From positions 1 through 64,000 of the forward strand of contig NZ_RJUB01000006.1 of assembly GCF_024343615.1 (NCBI RefSeq): 64,000 bases of DNA, read 5' to 3'. Shown here piece by piece: positions 16,378 to 24,279 of the stretch. The position numbers and the translations under genes were made by a program. The DNA comes from Ferruginibacter sp. HRS2-29. GTDB lineage: Bacteria; Bacteroidota; Bacteroidia; Chitinophagales; Chitinophagaceae. Numbering within the stretch: position 1 is the first letter of the stretch; each line of letters opens with the position of its first letter. The notes below the pieces were generated by a model. It was not told the DNA's origin. It worked only from the letters and a program-made list of their open reading frames with translations, and made no database searches.

Positions 16378-17589
16378 CTAAGCAACCGCTTTATTCACCA
16401 ACGCTGCCGCTTCACTAAGAAGTATGGCGCTCTGAACTTTCAGTCCGCTTTCGTCAATCAGTTTTTTCGCCACATCGGCATTGGTACCCTGCAAGCGAAC
16501 GATGATCGGGATCTCGATGTTGCCAATGCTCTGGTAAGCATCGATCACACCTTGCGCCACACGGTCGCAACGAACGATACCTCCGAATATGTTGATCAGG
16601 ATAGCTTTCACTTTCGGATCTTTCATGATGATCCTGAAACCTGCTTCCACAGTTGTAGCATTGGCCGTACCACCTACATCCAGGAAGTTGGCCGGTTCGC
16701 CGCCGCTGAGTTTGATCATATCCATGGTAGCCATCGCCAGTCCGGCGCCATTTACCATACAACCTACGTTGCCATCCAGTTTTACAAAGTTCAGGTTGAA
16801 TTTTCCGGCTTCCACTTCTGTAGGATCTTCTTCACTGATATCCCTCAAAGCAGCCACATCAGGGTGGCGCATCAGGGCGTTCTCATCCACATTCATCTTA
16901 CAATCTACCGCGATGATCTTATCGTCGCTGGTTTTGAACAATGGGTTGATCTCGAGCATATCGCAATCCAGCCCAACAAACGCGTTGTAAAGATTGGTCA
17001 CAAATTTTACGCAATTCTTAAAAGCCTCACCGCTCAATCCGAGGTTGAAAGCGATCTTACGTGCCTGGAAACCCTGCAGCGGGCCGCCCGGGTGTACCCA
17101 TTCCTTGAAAATAAGTTCAGGCGTATCGTGTGCCACATCTTCGATATTCATACCACCTTCGGTACTGTACATGATCACATTCTGGCCTTTGGCCCTGTCC
17201 ATCAATACCGACAGGTAAAATTCCTTCACCGGGTTCGGCCCTTCATAATATACATCCTGGGCTACCAGTATCTTGTTCACCACCTTTCCGGCAGGGCCGG
17301 TCTGGATAGTCACCAACGTACCACCCAGGAGGTTTTTAGCAATTTCCAATACGTCTTCCGCACTTTTCGCTACCGCCACACCACGCTGATCCTTACCTAC
17401 GATGCTTCCCTTTCCGCGTCCACCGGCATGGATCTGGGCTTTCACCACAGCAAACTTGCTATTGTATTGGGTTTTGATCTGGCGGTAAGCTTCTTCAGCT
17501 TCGCCGGGAGTATTGCACGCAATGCCTTCCTGCACGGGAACATTGTATTTTTTCAGTAATTCTTTCGCCTGGTATTCGTGAAGGTTCAT
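16378..17589 (-). CDS. sucC: Succinyl-CoA synthetase, ADP-forming, beta subunit
   Basis: A 403-residue cytoplasmic enzyme subunit of the TCA cycle. The N-terminus MNLHEYQAKELLKKYNVPV and the ATP-grasp region (KAQIHAGGRGKG ~50-61) are diagnostic. Further landmarks are GGMNIEDVA (~143), LEINPL in the nucleotide-binding part, VNGAGLAMATMD, and the CoA-ligase-like end LINIFGGIVRCD with RLQGTN. The alpha subunit (sucD) is not adjacent; in Bacteroidota the two are often apart. The gene is flanked on both sides by hairpins using the same GGATAAT word. Confidence 0.97.
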   Translation of the reverse strand: MNLHEYQAKELLKKYNVPVQEGIACNTPGEAEEAYRQIKTQYNSKFAVVKAQIHAGGRGKGSIVGKDQRGVAVAKSAEDVLEIAKNLLGGTLVTIQTGPAGKVVNKILVAQDVYYEGPNPVKEFYLSVLMDRAKGQNVIMYSTEGGMNIEDVAHDTPELIFKEWVHPGGPLQGFQARKIAFNLGLSGEAFKNCVKFVTNLYNAFVGLDCDMLEINPLFKTSDDKIIAVDCKMNVDENALMRHPDVAALRDISEEDPTEVEAGKFNLNFVKLDGNVGCMVNGAGLAMATMDMIKLSGGEPANFLDVGGTANATTVEAGFRIIMKDPKVKAILINIFGGIVRCDRVAQGVIDAYQSIGNIEIPIIVRLQGTNADVAKKLIDESGLKVQSAILLSEAAALVNKAVA

Positions 17590-17618
17590 ATAGAAAAATT
17601 TTTTGCGAAGATAATATT

Positions 17619-17757
17619 AATGGATAATTAATTAGTGGATAATGGATAATGTTTTTGATTAAAGATATTTTTTGGCCCTTCTAACCATCCACAAACATTG
17701 AAACCTTGCCGCCGGAAGCATTATCCATTAACCAATTATCCATTATCCATTATCCTC
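17619..17757. repeat. Heptamer-word inverted repeat (GGATAAT type) in a divergent promoter region
   Basis: The left arm (17619-17653) and right arm (17719-17757) carry GGATAAT words and their complement. It lies between the starts of sucC and the nucleoside phosphorylase gene, so here it cannot serve as a plain terminator. Confidence 0.85.
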
Positions 17758-17764
17758 TTTCCCT

Positions 17765-17772
17765 TATTTTTG
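17765..17772 (+). promoter_or_regulatory. -7 box TATTTTTG
   Basis: It matches TAnnTTTG, 21 bp before the ATG at 17794, and starts just after the right arm of the hairpin. No clear -33 element is visible because the arm occupies that place. Confidence 0.5.
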
Positions 17773-17793
17773 CTGTTTACAAATTATCAATGA

Positions 17794-18612
17794 ATGCTTA
17801 TGATGAAAAAAATTGAAGAAGCTGTCAGCTACATAAAAGGGCTGATCGGTGCAGAACCCCAGGTAGGGATCGTATTGGGAAGTGGATTGGGGAGTTTTAC
17901 AAAAGAGATCAATATTGAAAAGGAAATCCCTTACGCGGATATCCCGCATTTTCCTGTCAGTACCGTAAAAGGGCATAGCGGAAAATTGATTTATGGCGAG
18001 CTGAGCGGCAAAAAAGTACTGGCCATGGCAGGCCGTTTTCATTATTATGAAGGATACACCCCGCAGGAAGTGGTTTTTCCGGTAAGGGTAATGAAGTTCC
18101 TGGGTGTTAAAACTTTGCTATTAAGCAATGCGGCTGGCGCAACCAATCGTACTTTTAAGGTCGGCGACCTCATGATAATCAATGATCATATCAGTTTTCT
18201 CACCCCCAATCCTTTGATCGGTAAAAATCAGGAGGAATTGGGTACACGTTTTCCGGATATGACCGAGCCGTACAAAAAAGACCTGATCAAAAAAGCGGAT
18301 GCCATAGCGGCCGCCGCCGGGTATGATATCAAGCACGGCGTATACATCAGTGTAACCGGGCCTACATTTGAAACCAAAGCAGAGTACCGCATGGTGCTGG
18401 CCCTGGGTGCCGATGTGGTAGGGATGAGCACAGTGCAGGAAGTGATCGCCGGGGTGCACATGGGGCTCGATGTTTTTGCGGTAAGCGTGGTAACGGATCT
18501 GGGTATCCGGGAAGAAGAAAATGTGATCACCCATGAAGAAGTGCTGGAAGCCGCTAAAGAAGCGGAACCAAAACTGACACATATATTTAAAGAGCTGGTG
18601 GCGCAGTTATAA
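17794..18612 (+). CDS. Purine-nucleoside phosphorylase (PNP I type)
   Basis: A 272-residue enzyme that splits purine nucleosides with phosphate to base and ribose-1-phosphate in purine salvage. Seen: GIVLGSGLGSF (phosphate loop, ~25-35), the HSGKLIYGEL region, AGRFHYYEGY (~78-87), LLSNAAGATN (~113), NDHISF, and the base-binding YISVTGPTFETKAEYRM (~183) plus VGMSTVQEV and VVTDLG. These place it in the trimeric PNP I/MTAP family. Three possible ATGs lie within ten bases (17794, 17800, 17803). The next gene begins 8 bp after its stop, so co-transcription is likely. Confidence 0.95.
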   Translation: MLMMKKIEEAVSYIKGLIGAEPQVGIVLGSGLGSFTKEINIEKEIPYADIPHFPVSTVKGHSGKLIYGELSGKKVLAMAGRFHYYEGYTPQEVVFPVRVMKFLGVKTLLLSNAAGATNRTFKVGDLMIINDHISFLTPNPLIGKNQEELGTRFPDMTEPYKKDLIKKADAIAAAAGYDIKHGVYISVTGPTFETKAEYRMVLALGADVVGMSTVQEVIAGVHMGLDVFAVSVVTDLGIREEENVITHEEVLEAAKEAEPKLTHIFKELVAQL

Positions 18613-18619
18613 TTTTTGC

Positions 18620-20614
18620 ATGAAGCATCTTGTTTTTTTTATAGTGGTTTTCCTGTCTGCGAAATTAACTTTCGGACAAGAGGAAGTGTTGCGCAGATTG
18701 AATAATGCCGGCAACAGGGGTTCAGGCATTGCCCGGAAAGATACCATCGGCTTCGAACACCGCGATGATCTCAAAGATTCCATCACTATTACCTATCGTT
18801 ACCTCGACTCGACCAGCCGTTACCGCATCGATTCGTCGGTAAACGATTTTGACAATTATTATTCTGTTCCTTCCAGCTATCAATATCTGGGCAACAATGG
18901 CGCTGCCGCTGTTTCCCTGATATTTCGCCCTTATGCAAAAGCAGGGTGGGATGCGGGTTTTCACGCATTTGATGTATATCGTTTTAAATTGGAAGAAACG
19001 AAGTTATACCGCACCACCAAGCCTTTCTCCATGCTGGGTTATCAGCTTGCTTCGGGTAAAGAGCAGATGATAAAAGCCATGCATACACAGAACCCGAGGC
19101 CCAATCTCAATTTCGGGTTTGATTACCGGTTGATCAGCGCACCGGGGCTTTTTGTTACACAAAATACCAGCCACAACAATGTCCGTTTTTTTACCACTTA
19201 CCAGGGTAAGCGTAAACGATACAACGGATCGCTGATACTCATCAATAATGTAATAAGGGCTTCTGAAAACGGCGGCATACAAAATGATTCTTCCTTGATG
19301 GACCCCAATAAAAAAGAGCGCTACGCCATTGATGTGAACCTGGGTAATGCTGCCAATTACACGCCTAACCCATTTATTACAACGATCTCTACAGGCAATA
19401 TCTACAAGGATTTTACGGCCATGTTGCGCCAGAGTTACGATATTGGCAAACGCGATTCGCTGGAGATAAACGATTCCACCACGGAATATTTATTTTACCC
19501 CAAACTCCGCATGCAGCATACGTTTACGTTTAGTTCCTACAATTATACGTTCAATGATCTTGGCGCTGATTCGGCGATCTACAAACAATGGTACGATACT
19601 ACTTTGAAGAAAGAAGTCGACACATTTAAAGTAGCCGAAAAATGGGCAGTGATCAGCAATGATTTTTCCCTGCTGCAATTTCCTGATACAAAAAATTCTG
19701 CCGAGTTTTTCCTTGCCGGCGCTACCATACAGAATATAATTGCGAAACTCAGCACCGGCAATAAAAATTTTTACAACGTCCTGTTGCATGGTGAGTACCG
19801 CAACAGGACCCGCAACCGCAAATGGGACCTTTTGCTGAAAGGTGAGTTTTACCTCAACGGCCTTAATGGCGGCGATTACAGCGCCTCGGGTACCATTGGC
19901 CGTTACCTCAACCGCAAACTGGGGGATGTGAAGATATTCTTCAACAACGTGAACCGTACGCCCTCATTCATTTTCGACAATCGTTCTTCTTTCAATCTGG
20001 GCAACAACAATAATTTTAATAAAGAAAATATCACTTCCTTTGGGGCAAGGGCCGTCAATCCTTTTTTTGCATTGTCTTTCACCAACCATATCATCACCAA
20101 TTACACTTATTTCACCGATTATTTCCATACGGCGCAGTACAGTAAGATCATCAACCTGGTGCAGTTGTCTGCTTCCAAAAAGATAAAGCTGACGAAAAAA
20201 ATAAACTGGTATGCCGATGTGGTGGTGCAGCAGACAGACAAGGCTGCGCCAATAAGGGTGCCGCTTGTGTTTACCCGGAGCAGGTTTTCTTATGAAGGGA
20301 ATTTTTTCAAAAACCTGAATCTCAGCACCGGGCTTGAAGTGAGGTATTACACGCCTTACAAGGCTTATAACTATTCTCCGGTGGTGGGGCAGTTCATGCC
20401 GCAGGATACCATGACGATAAAGAACCTTCCGGACGTAAGCGCTTTTCTGCATTTCAGGATAAAAGGGTTTACGGCCTACATCCGTGCCGAGAATCTCAAT
20501 ACGGTAAGCTTCAAAAATGGCTTCGGATTTATCAACAATAATTTTGCCGCACCGCATTATCCCACACAGGGTTATGTACTCAGGTTCGGTATACAGTGGT
20601 GGTTTGTGAATTAG
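18620..20614 (+). CDS. Putative outer-membrane porin (Bacteroidota family)
   Basis: A 664-residue protein with a signal peptide (KHLVFFIVVFLSAKLTFGQ) and a beta-barrel ending in an aromatic strand (LRFGIQWWFVN). The family pattern of 'putative porin' proteins of Bacteroidota is seen: a Ser/Asp-rich linker near the N-terminus (YRYLDSTSRYRID), LGNNGAAAVSLIF, and NPRPNLNFGFDYRL with HNNVRFFTTYQGKRKRY. It follows the nucleoside phosphorylase gene by 8 bp, a common arrangement in this phylum, so a role in nucleoside or small-solute uptake is possible but unproven. The stop codon is inside the next word array. Confidence 0.85.
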   Translation: MKHLVFFIVVFLSAKLTFGQEEVLRRLNNAGNRGSGIARKDTIGFEHRDDLKDSITITYRYLDSTSRYRIDSSVNDFDNYYSVPSSYQYLGNNGAAAVSLIFRPYAKAGWDAGFHAFDVYRFKLEETKLYRTTKPFSMLGYQLASGKEQMIKAMHTQNPRPNLNFGFDYRLISAPGLFVTQNTSHNNVRFFTTYQGKRKRYNGSLILINNVIRASENGGIQNDSSLMDPNKKERYAIDVNLGNAANYTPNPFITTISTGNIYKDFTAMLRQSYDIGKRDSLEINDSTTEYLFYPKLRMQHTFTFSSYNYTFNDLGADSAIYKQWYDTTLKKEVDTFKVAEKWAVISNDFSLLQFPDTKNSAEFFLAGATIQNIIAKLSTGNKNFYNVLLHGEYRNRTRNRKWDLLLKGEFYLNGLNGGDYSASGTIGRYLNRKLGDVKIFFNNVNRTPSFIFDNRSSFNLGNNNNFNKENITSFGARAVNPFFALSFTNHIITNYTYFTDYFHTAQYSKIINLVQLSASKKIKLTKKINWYADVVVQQTDKAAPIRVPLVFTRSRFSYEGNFFKNLNLSTGLEVRYYTPYKAYNYSPVVGQFMPQDTMTIKNLPDVSAFLHFRIKGFTAYIRAENLNTVSFKNGFGFINNNFAAPHYPTQGYVLRFGIQWWFVN

Positions 20615-20775
20615 TGAATGGTGAATAGTGAATGGTGAATGGTGAATGGTGAATAGTGAATAGTCAATGGTCAATGGTCAATAGTGAATAGTCAAATTAT
20701 GAGCTTTTACATTTTGATTGAACTTCGCAAATCATAAAACCACTAACCCCCTAAACTTCTAAACCCCTAAACGCG
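20615..20775. repeat. Unpaired heptamer array (GTGAATG) and CTAAACCC words
   Basis: 20617-20697 has eleven exact 7-nt words (GTGAATG, GTGAATA, GTCAATG, GTCAATA) with no complementary arm nearby. 20738-20775 has CCACTAACCCCC and CTAAAC words that recur at 56743-56887. The rest of this 240-bp gap holds only a promoter. Confidence 0.9.
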
Positions 20776-20845
20776 GTTATCTGTTAAAAAAATGACAAGC
20801 TGCGTTGTGAGACTTAGGGTTCTTTGCGCCTTCATGGTTTAATCC

Positions 20846-20853
20846 TATTTTTG
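20846..20853 (+). promoter_or_regulatory. -7 box TATTTTTG directly before a GTG start
   Basis: It matches TAnnTTTG and ends only five bases before the GTG at 20859. Transcription would then start at or next to the start codon, suggesting a leaderless message if both calls are right. Confidence 0.5.
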
Positions 20854-20858
20854 TATCT

Positions 20859-21251
20859 GTGAAAAAAATCTTCCTGTCCATATTGACCTTTTTCTACCTG
20901 TTTGTTTCTTCAGGCGTGGCCATGGAGATACATTACTGCATGGGCAAGAAAGCCGGCGTGGATATCTACAAAGCAGACAGCAATAGCAAATGCGGCCGCT
21001 GCGGGATGAAGGATACCAAATCGGGCTGTTGTAAAGACGAGCATAAGTTTTACAAACTCTCAACCGATCACGAATCATCTGTCAACGATTTTCATTACGA
21101 CGTTCCATTCGTCGCCATACCACACGAGTATATCAGTTTCCAGTCGGAAGGCTCTTTGCTTTCGCTGAACAGGAGCACACTTCACAATAACTCTCCGCCA
21201 TATAAACCGGGTACCCCGATTTATATCCGTAACTGCAATTTCAGGCTATAG
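20859..21251 (+). CDS. HYC_CC_PP family protein
   Basis: A 130-residue exported protein named after its motifs, all visible: HYCMGKK (~26-32), CGRCGMK with GCCKDE (~47-60), and the Pro pair in NNSPPYKPG near the C-terminus. A signal-like segment (IFLSILTFFYLFVSSGVAM) precedes them. The cysteine and histidine clusters suggest metal binding; the family often stands beside metal-transport genes in Bacteroidota. Here the next gene has an HMA metal-binding domain. The start is GTG, with a -7 box just upstream. Confidence 0.85.
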   Translation: MKKIFLSILTFFYLFVSSGVAMEIHYCMGKKAGVDIYKADSNSKCGRCGMKDTKSGCCKDEHKFYKLSTDHESSVNDFHYDVPFVAIPHEYISFQSEGSLLSLNRSTLHNNSPPYKPGTPIYIRNCNFRL

Positions 21252-21337
21252 GATTTTTTGAATAACAACAGGCCGTCACACATCATGTGTAACGGGCACG
21301 CGTGTACGCATATTATTTTATTCAAAAAAAATCTACA

Positions 21338-21880
21338 ATGAAAAATATATTTTTAGCGATAGCTATCCTTTTCTCTTTCAGCGCTTCTGCACAGGTAACC
21401 AAAGTAACCTTACAGGCCAGCGGGCTCACCTGCAGCATGTGCAGCAATTCTATCAACAAAGCCCTGCAATCCCTTCCTTCTGTTGAAAAAGTGATGGCAA
21501 ATATCCGCACTTCATCTTTTGACATCACCTTCAAACCCGGCGCCAACATTGACTTTGATGAACTGAAAAACAAAGTGGAAGATGCCGGTTTTTTTGTGGC
21601 AAAACTGACCGCTACTGTCCAGTTCAACAACCAGGCGATAAAGAATGATGAACACATTCAGTCAAACGGGCTTACACTGCATTTTCTGAATGTGAAGGAT
21701 CAGACCCTGTCAGGAACAAAAACCATCCAGGTGCTGGATAAAGGCTATGTCTCCGCGAAAGAGTTCAAAAAAAATGAGCTGTATACAAAAATGGAATGTT
21801 ACAAGACCGGTGTTGCCGGAACCTGCTGCAGCAAAGGCGGAATGGCTAAGGGGGCAAGGATATACCATGTAACCATCTAA
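21338..21880 (+). CDS. Exported heavy-metal-associated (HMA) domain protein
   Basis: A 180-residue protein; the ATG at 21338 opens a signal peptide (KNIFLAIAILFSFSASAQ). Residues ~20-90 are an HMA ferredoxin-like domain with the metal-binding CSMC in GLTCSMCSNSINKAL. The C-terminal half has further cysteines (MECYKTGVAGTCCSKGGMAKG), probably a second metal site. It likely carries copper or a similar soft metal in the periplasm. Position between the HYC_CC_PP gene and an outer-membrane barrel supports a metal-handling operon. A word hairpin begins at its stop codon. Confidence 0.88.
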   Translation: MKNIFLAIAILFSFSASAQVTKVTLQASGLTCSMCSNSINKALQSLPSVEKVMANIRTSSFDITFKPGANIDFDELKNKVEDAGFFVAKLTATVQFNNQAIKNDEHIQSNGLTLHFLNVKDQTLSGTKTIQVLDKGYVSAKEFKKNELYTKMECYKTGVAGTCCSKGGMAKGARIYHVTI

Positions 21881-22008
21881 GATCTATGATCTATGATGTA
21901 AGATCTATGATCTTGATTTCTTTCAACAGTAAGTTCTTACGAATAATTGATAAGGCTTTCACCCAAAAGAGATCATAGATCATACATCATAGATCATACA
22001 TTTTCACG
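21881..22008. repeat. Heptamer-word inverted repeat (TATGATC type)
   Basis: The left arm (21881-21924) and right arm (21967-22006) use words TATGATC, TATGATG and TAAGATC, closely like the element at 8047-8150. It lies within the metal-handling cluster between co-oriented genes. Confidence 0.88.
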
Positions 22009-22023
22009 ACCAAAATACTTATT

Positions 22024-22851
22024 ATGTTTCCAAAATATTCAATAGCACTGTTGTGTTTTTTCTTTTTCTCAAAAACCATTTCAGCCCAGGAATTATTCGT
22101 TTACACCGAGCCTGCCAGCAACATGGCTATGAAGAGCATCGGTATTCGGGTGGCCAATAATTTCATGCGGGTAAGCCCGACTGATCAATATCAATACCGG
22201 CTGGTGCCGGAGATCATGGTAGGGGTGTCCAAAAAACTGATGCTGCATGCGGAGACCTTTTTCAGCAATCAGCTCAATATTTTTCGTTTTAATGGAGCGG
22301 CATTGTATGGGAAATACCGTTTCTACAGCGAAGATGAAGTGCACAGCCATTTCCGGATGGCCGCCTATGGCCGTATTGCGGTGAACAACAGTATTGTTGC
22401 TTCGCCGGCCGTGGATCTTAACGGGCAAAACAGCGGTTATGAAGCAGGGGTTGTTGCTACCAAATTAATTAACAAAACCGCTATCTCGGCAAGTGCCGGC
22501 TTCGTGCAGGCGATGAACAATACCGGCACAAAAAAGTTTGTATTTGAAACCCCGTTAAAAAATCAGCACGCAGCAGGATACTCCCTTTCAATAGGACAAT
22601 TGGTATTGCCGAAAGAATATACCAGCTACGAGCAAACCAATATGAACCTTATGCTGGAAGTACTTGGACAAACCAATCTTTCCTCAGGAAAAAGCTACAT
22701 CGACCTGGCCCCTTCGGTTCAGTTTATTCTGCTCAGCAAAATGCGGCTCGATCTCGGGTACAGGTTCCCGGTAGTAAAGGATCTTTACAGGATGAGCAAC
22801 GACGGTTTCCTGGTGAGGCTGGAATACAACATCTTTAATGCCTATAAATAA
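22024..22851 (+). CDS. Outer-membrane beta-barrel protein of the metal cluster
   Basis: A 275-residue protein with a signal peptide (PKYSIALLCFFFFSKTISAQ) and alternating strands typical of a 10- to 12-strand barrel (VSKKLMLHAETFFSNQL, LYGKYRFYSEDE, LRLEYNIF). No enzymatic motif is seen. Similar barrels accompany HMA and HYC_CC_PP genes in Bacteroidota, so passage or sensing of metals is a guess from context. It is followed without a gap by a tiny Cys-containing open frame. Confidence 0.7.
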   Translation: MFPKYSIALLCFFFFSKTISAQELFVYTEPASNMAMKSIGIRVANNFMRVSPTDQYQYRLVPEIMVGVSKKLMLHAETFFSNQLNIFRFNGAALYGKYRFYSEDEVHSHFRMAAYGRIAVNNSIVASPAVDLNGQNSGYEAGVVATKLINKTAISASAGFVQAMNNTGTKKFVFETPLKNQHAAGYSLSIGQLVLPKEYTSYEQTNMNLMLEVLGQTNLSSGKSYIDLAPSVQFILLSKMRLDLGYRFPVVKDLYRMSNDGFLVRLEYNIFNAYK

Positions 22852-22929
22852 ATGATGAAAAAGACAGGAGAAATACTCAAAAGAATTCTAAAGGCAATTT
22901 TTGTCAGAGAAAAAGATTGCTGCAAGTAA
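22852..22929 (+). CDS. 25-residue Cys-Cys microprotein (candidate)
   Basis: The frame ATGATGAAAAAG starts on the base after the TAA of the barrel gene (22849-22851), which would allow translational coupling. The product is short, basic and amphipathic (KKTGEILKRILKAIFV) and ends REKDCCK, a vicinal Cys pair. In a metal-handling cluster this could be a metal-binding or regulatory peptide. It is too short to be certain; conservation in relatives would decide. Confidence 0.4.
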   Translation: MMKKTGEILKRILKAIFVREKDCCK

Positions 22930-23047
22930 AATGTATGATGTATGATGTGAGATGTATGATGTCTTTATAATTGAAACATCTTTCTATTTTTGGGAAGTGC
23001 TTACAAATCGTAAGATATCCTACATCTCACATCATACATCATACATT
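22930..23047. repeat. Heptamer-word inverted repeat (TATGATG type) between convergent genes
   Basis: The left arm (22930-22964) repeats TATGATG and TGAGATG; the right arm (23015-23047) is the complement and contains the stop codon and last codons of the minus-strand gene. Confidence 0.88.
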
Positions 23048-24028
23048 CTTTATTCCATGTACGATATAATCCAGAAATTTTCCTTCAAAATAATCCTTGC
23101 AGATATCAGAAGCCTGCAACAATATCCTGTCTATTGTATGTTCGCCGGAGCCCAGCAGCTCGCCTGCAATCCTTAGTGCCGTAGCGTTTTCCATGGATTC
23201 TGTCTGCTCAAGCGCTTCCGTGAGGGCATAAAATTTCAATCCCGAGTCTTTGAGTTTGCCGAGTGCCGAGATCATCCAGCTGAGCGCAAGGAAATTATTC
23301 TTTTCAAGCAAAAGGAAAACAGTATTGTCGCCCGGTTCCGGCATTTTGTTGAAAGGGGAGTTCACTATTTCCGGTGTGAGGTAACGGTCGATGCGGGCAT
23401 CTACCGTTTTGCTGTCCGTCAGTTGTATCACACCCTGCAAAGCTTTCGGGTATATACTCAGCCAGCGCAATTCCCTTCTCAACTCATGTACTTCTTCTTC
23501 CAGTTCGGTAAAGCCTTTTTCCGATTCGAGCACCATTACTTTGATCGATTCGATACTCTCATGATAAAAATTTTCAATCCCTTTCACTTCCTGTTTTTCT
23601 TTCAGCCATGCTGCTTCCGATAATTTTTTCCGGATCTTCCTGATGCGGTCGGCATCTTTTCCCAGCCAGCCTTCTTCTATGAGTATCTTATTGAAAAGAG
23701 CTGTTTTTTCAGCAGCCTGGGTTTTGAAATATGCAGTAATGGTAACCGGGATAGAAGCGTTATTGATGAACTCTTTCGCAAACGCATCATAGTAGTCGAT
23801 CGCTCCCAGCGCATCTTCCAGCTGTTTTGCCTGTTCCCTTATCTTGTGAAACTTTTTCGGATTGTGGATGCCTTCATACAATTTTGCCAACCCCTCCAGC
23901 ATGAACATCACTGTTCGTGCATCATTGGCATATAAATAAGCGCCGGGATCCTTTTCTTTGGATGCCTTTGCTAAAAGTTCTTCCAGCTGAATTAAGTAAA
24001 AATCAAACCTTGAGTAACCGTTCTTCAT
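23039..24028 (-). CDS. CHAD-like all-helical protein
   Basis: A 329-residue cytoplasmic, charged, helical protein. Two segments resemble CHAD repeats: FHKIREQAKQLEDALGAIDY (~58-77) and EVHELRRELRWLSIYPKAL (~178-196), each with the His-x-x-Arg core. CHAD domains bind polyphosphate or polyanions, but the match here is by eye and incomplete. Downstream in transcription order it ends an operon-like run with an ATP-grasp protein and a glutamine amidotransferase, so it may serve that pathway. Its last two codons lie in the hairpin arm. Confidence 0.5.
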   Translation of the reverse strand: MKNGYSRFDFYLIQLEELLAKASKEKDPGAYLYANDARTVMFMLEGLAKLYEGIHNPKKFHKIREQAKQLEDALGAIDYYDAFAKEFINNASIPVTITAYFKTQAAEKTALFNKILIEEGWLGKDADRIRKIRKKLSEAAWLKEKQEVKGIENFYHESIESIKVMVLESEKGFTELEEEVHELRRELRWLSIYPKALQGVIQLTDSKTVDARIDRYLTPEIVNSPFNKMPEPGDNTVFLLLEKNNFLALSWMISALGKLKDSGLKFYALTEALEQTESMENATALRIAGELLGSGEHTIDRILLQASDICKDYFEGKFLDYIVHGIKNV

Positions 24029-24166
24029 ATGTGAGATGTATGATGTGAGATGTAAGATGTGAGATGTATGATCTATGATGTATGATGTATGATGTATGAT
24101 GTATGATGTATGATGTATGATGTATGATGTGTGATGTGTGATGTGTGATGTGTGATGTGTGATGTG
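24029..24166. repeat. Unpaired TATGATG heptamer array
   Basis: About nineteen consecutive 7-nt words: TGAGATG and TAAGATG first, then a run of identical TATGATG words, then TGTGATG words. The array stands directly before the start codon of the minus-strand gene, where its promoter should be. The homogeneous run suggests recent slippage. Confidence 0.95.
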
Positions 24167-24169
24167 GAA

Positions 24170-24276
24170 TGTATCACAGAGTTGCGCAGAGTTTGATCAC
24201 AGAGCAACACAGAGTCAACGAGCGGTATAACACAAACTCCGTAAAACTCTGTGTTTCCTCCTTTAACTCTGTGTTT
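24170..24276. repeat. CACAGAG-word inverted repeat
   Basis: The left side repeats CACAGAG (TCACAGAGTTGCGCAGAG, GCAACACAGAG) and the right side carries the complement CTCTGTGTTTCC twice. It lies just past the stop codon of the ATP-grasp gene. Related words occur at 62256-62355. Confidence 0.8.
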
Positions 24277-24279
24277 CCT

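Noticed and set aside
16294-17559. Long plus-strand open frame of 421 codons
   Set aside because: It is antisense to sucC, whose identity is certain, and its first part runs through a word hairpin.
24029-24166. Coding of a repetitive peptide by the TATGATG array
   Set aside because: A 7-nt period shifts frame at each word and stop codons (TGA) occur in every frame.
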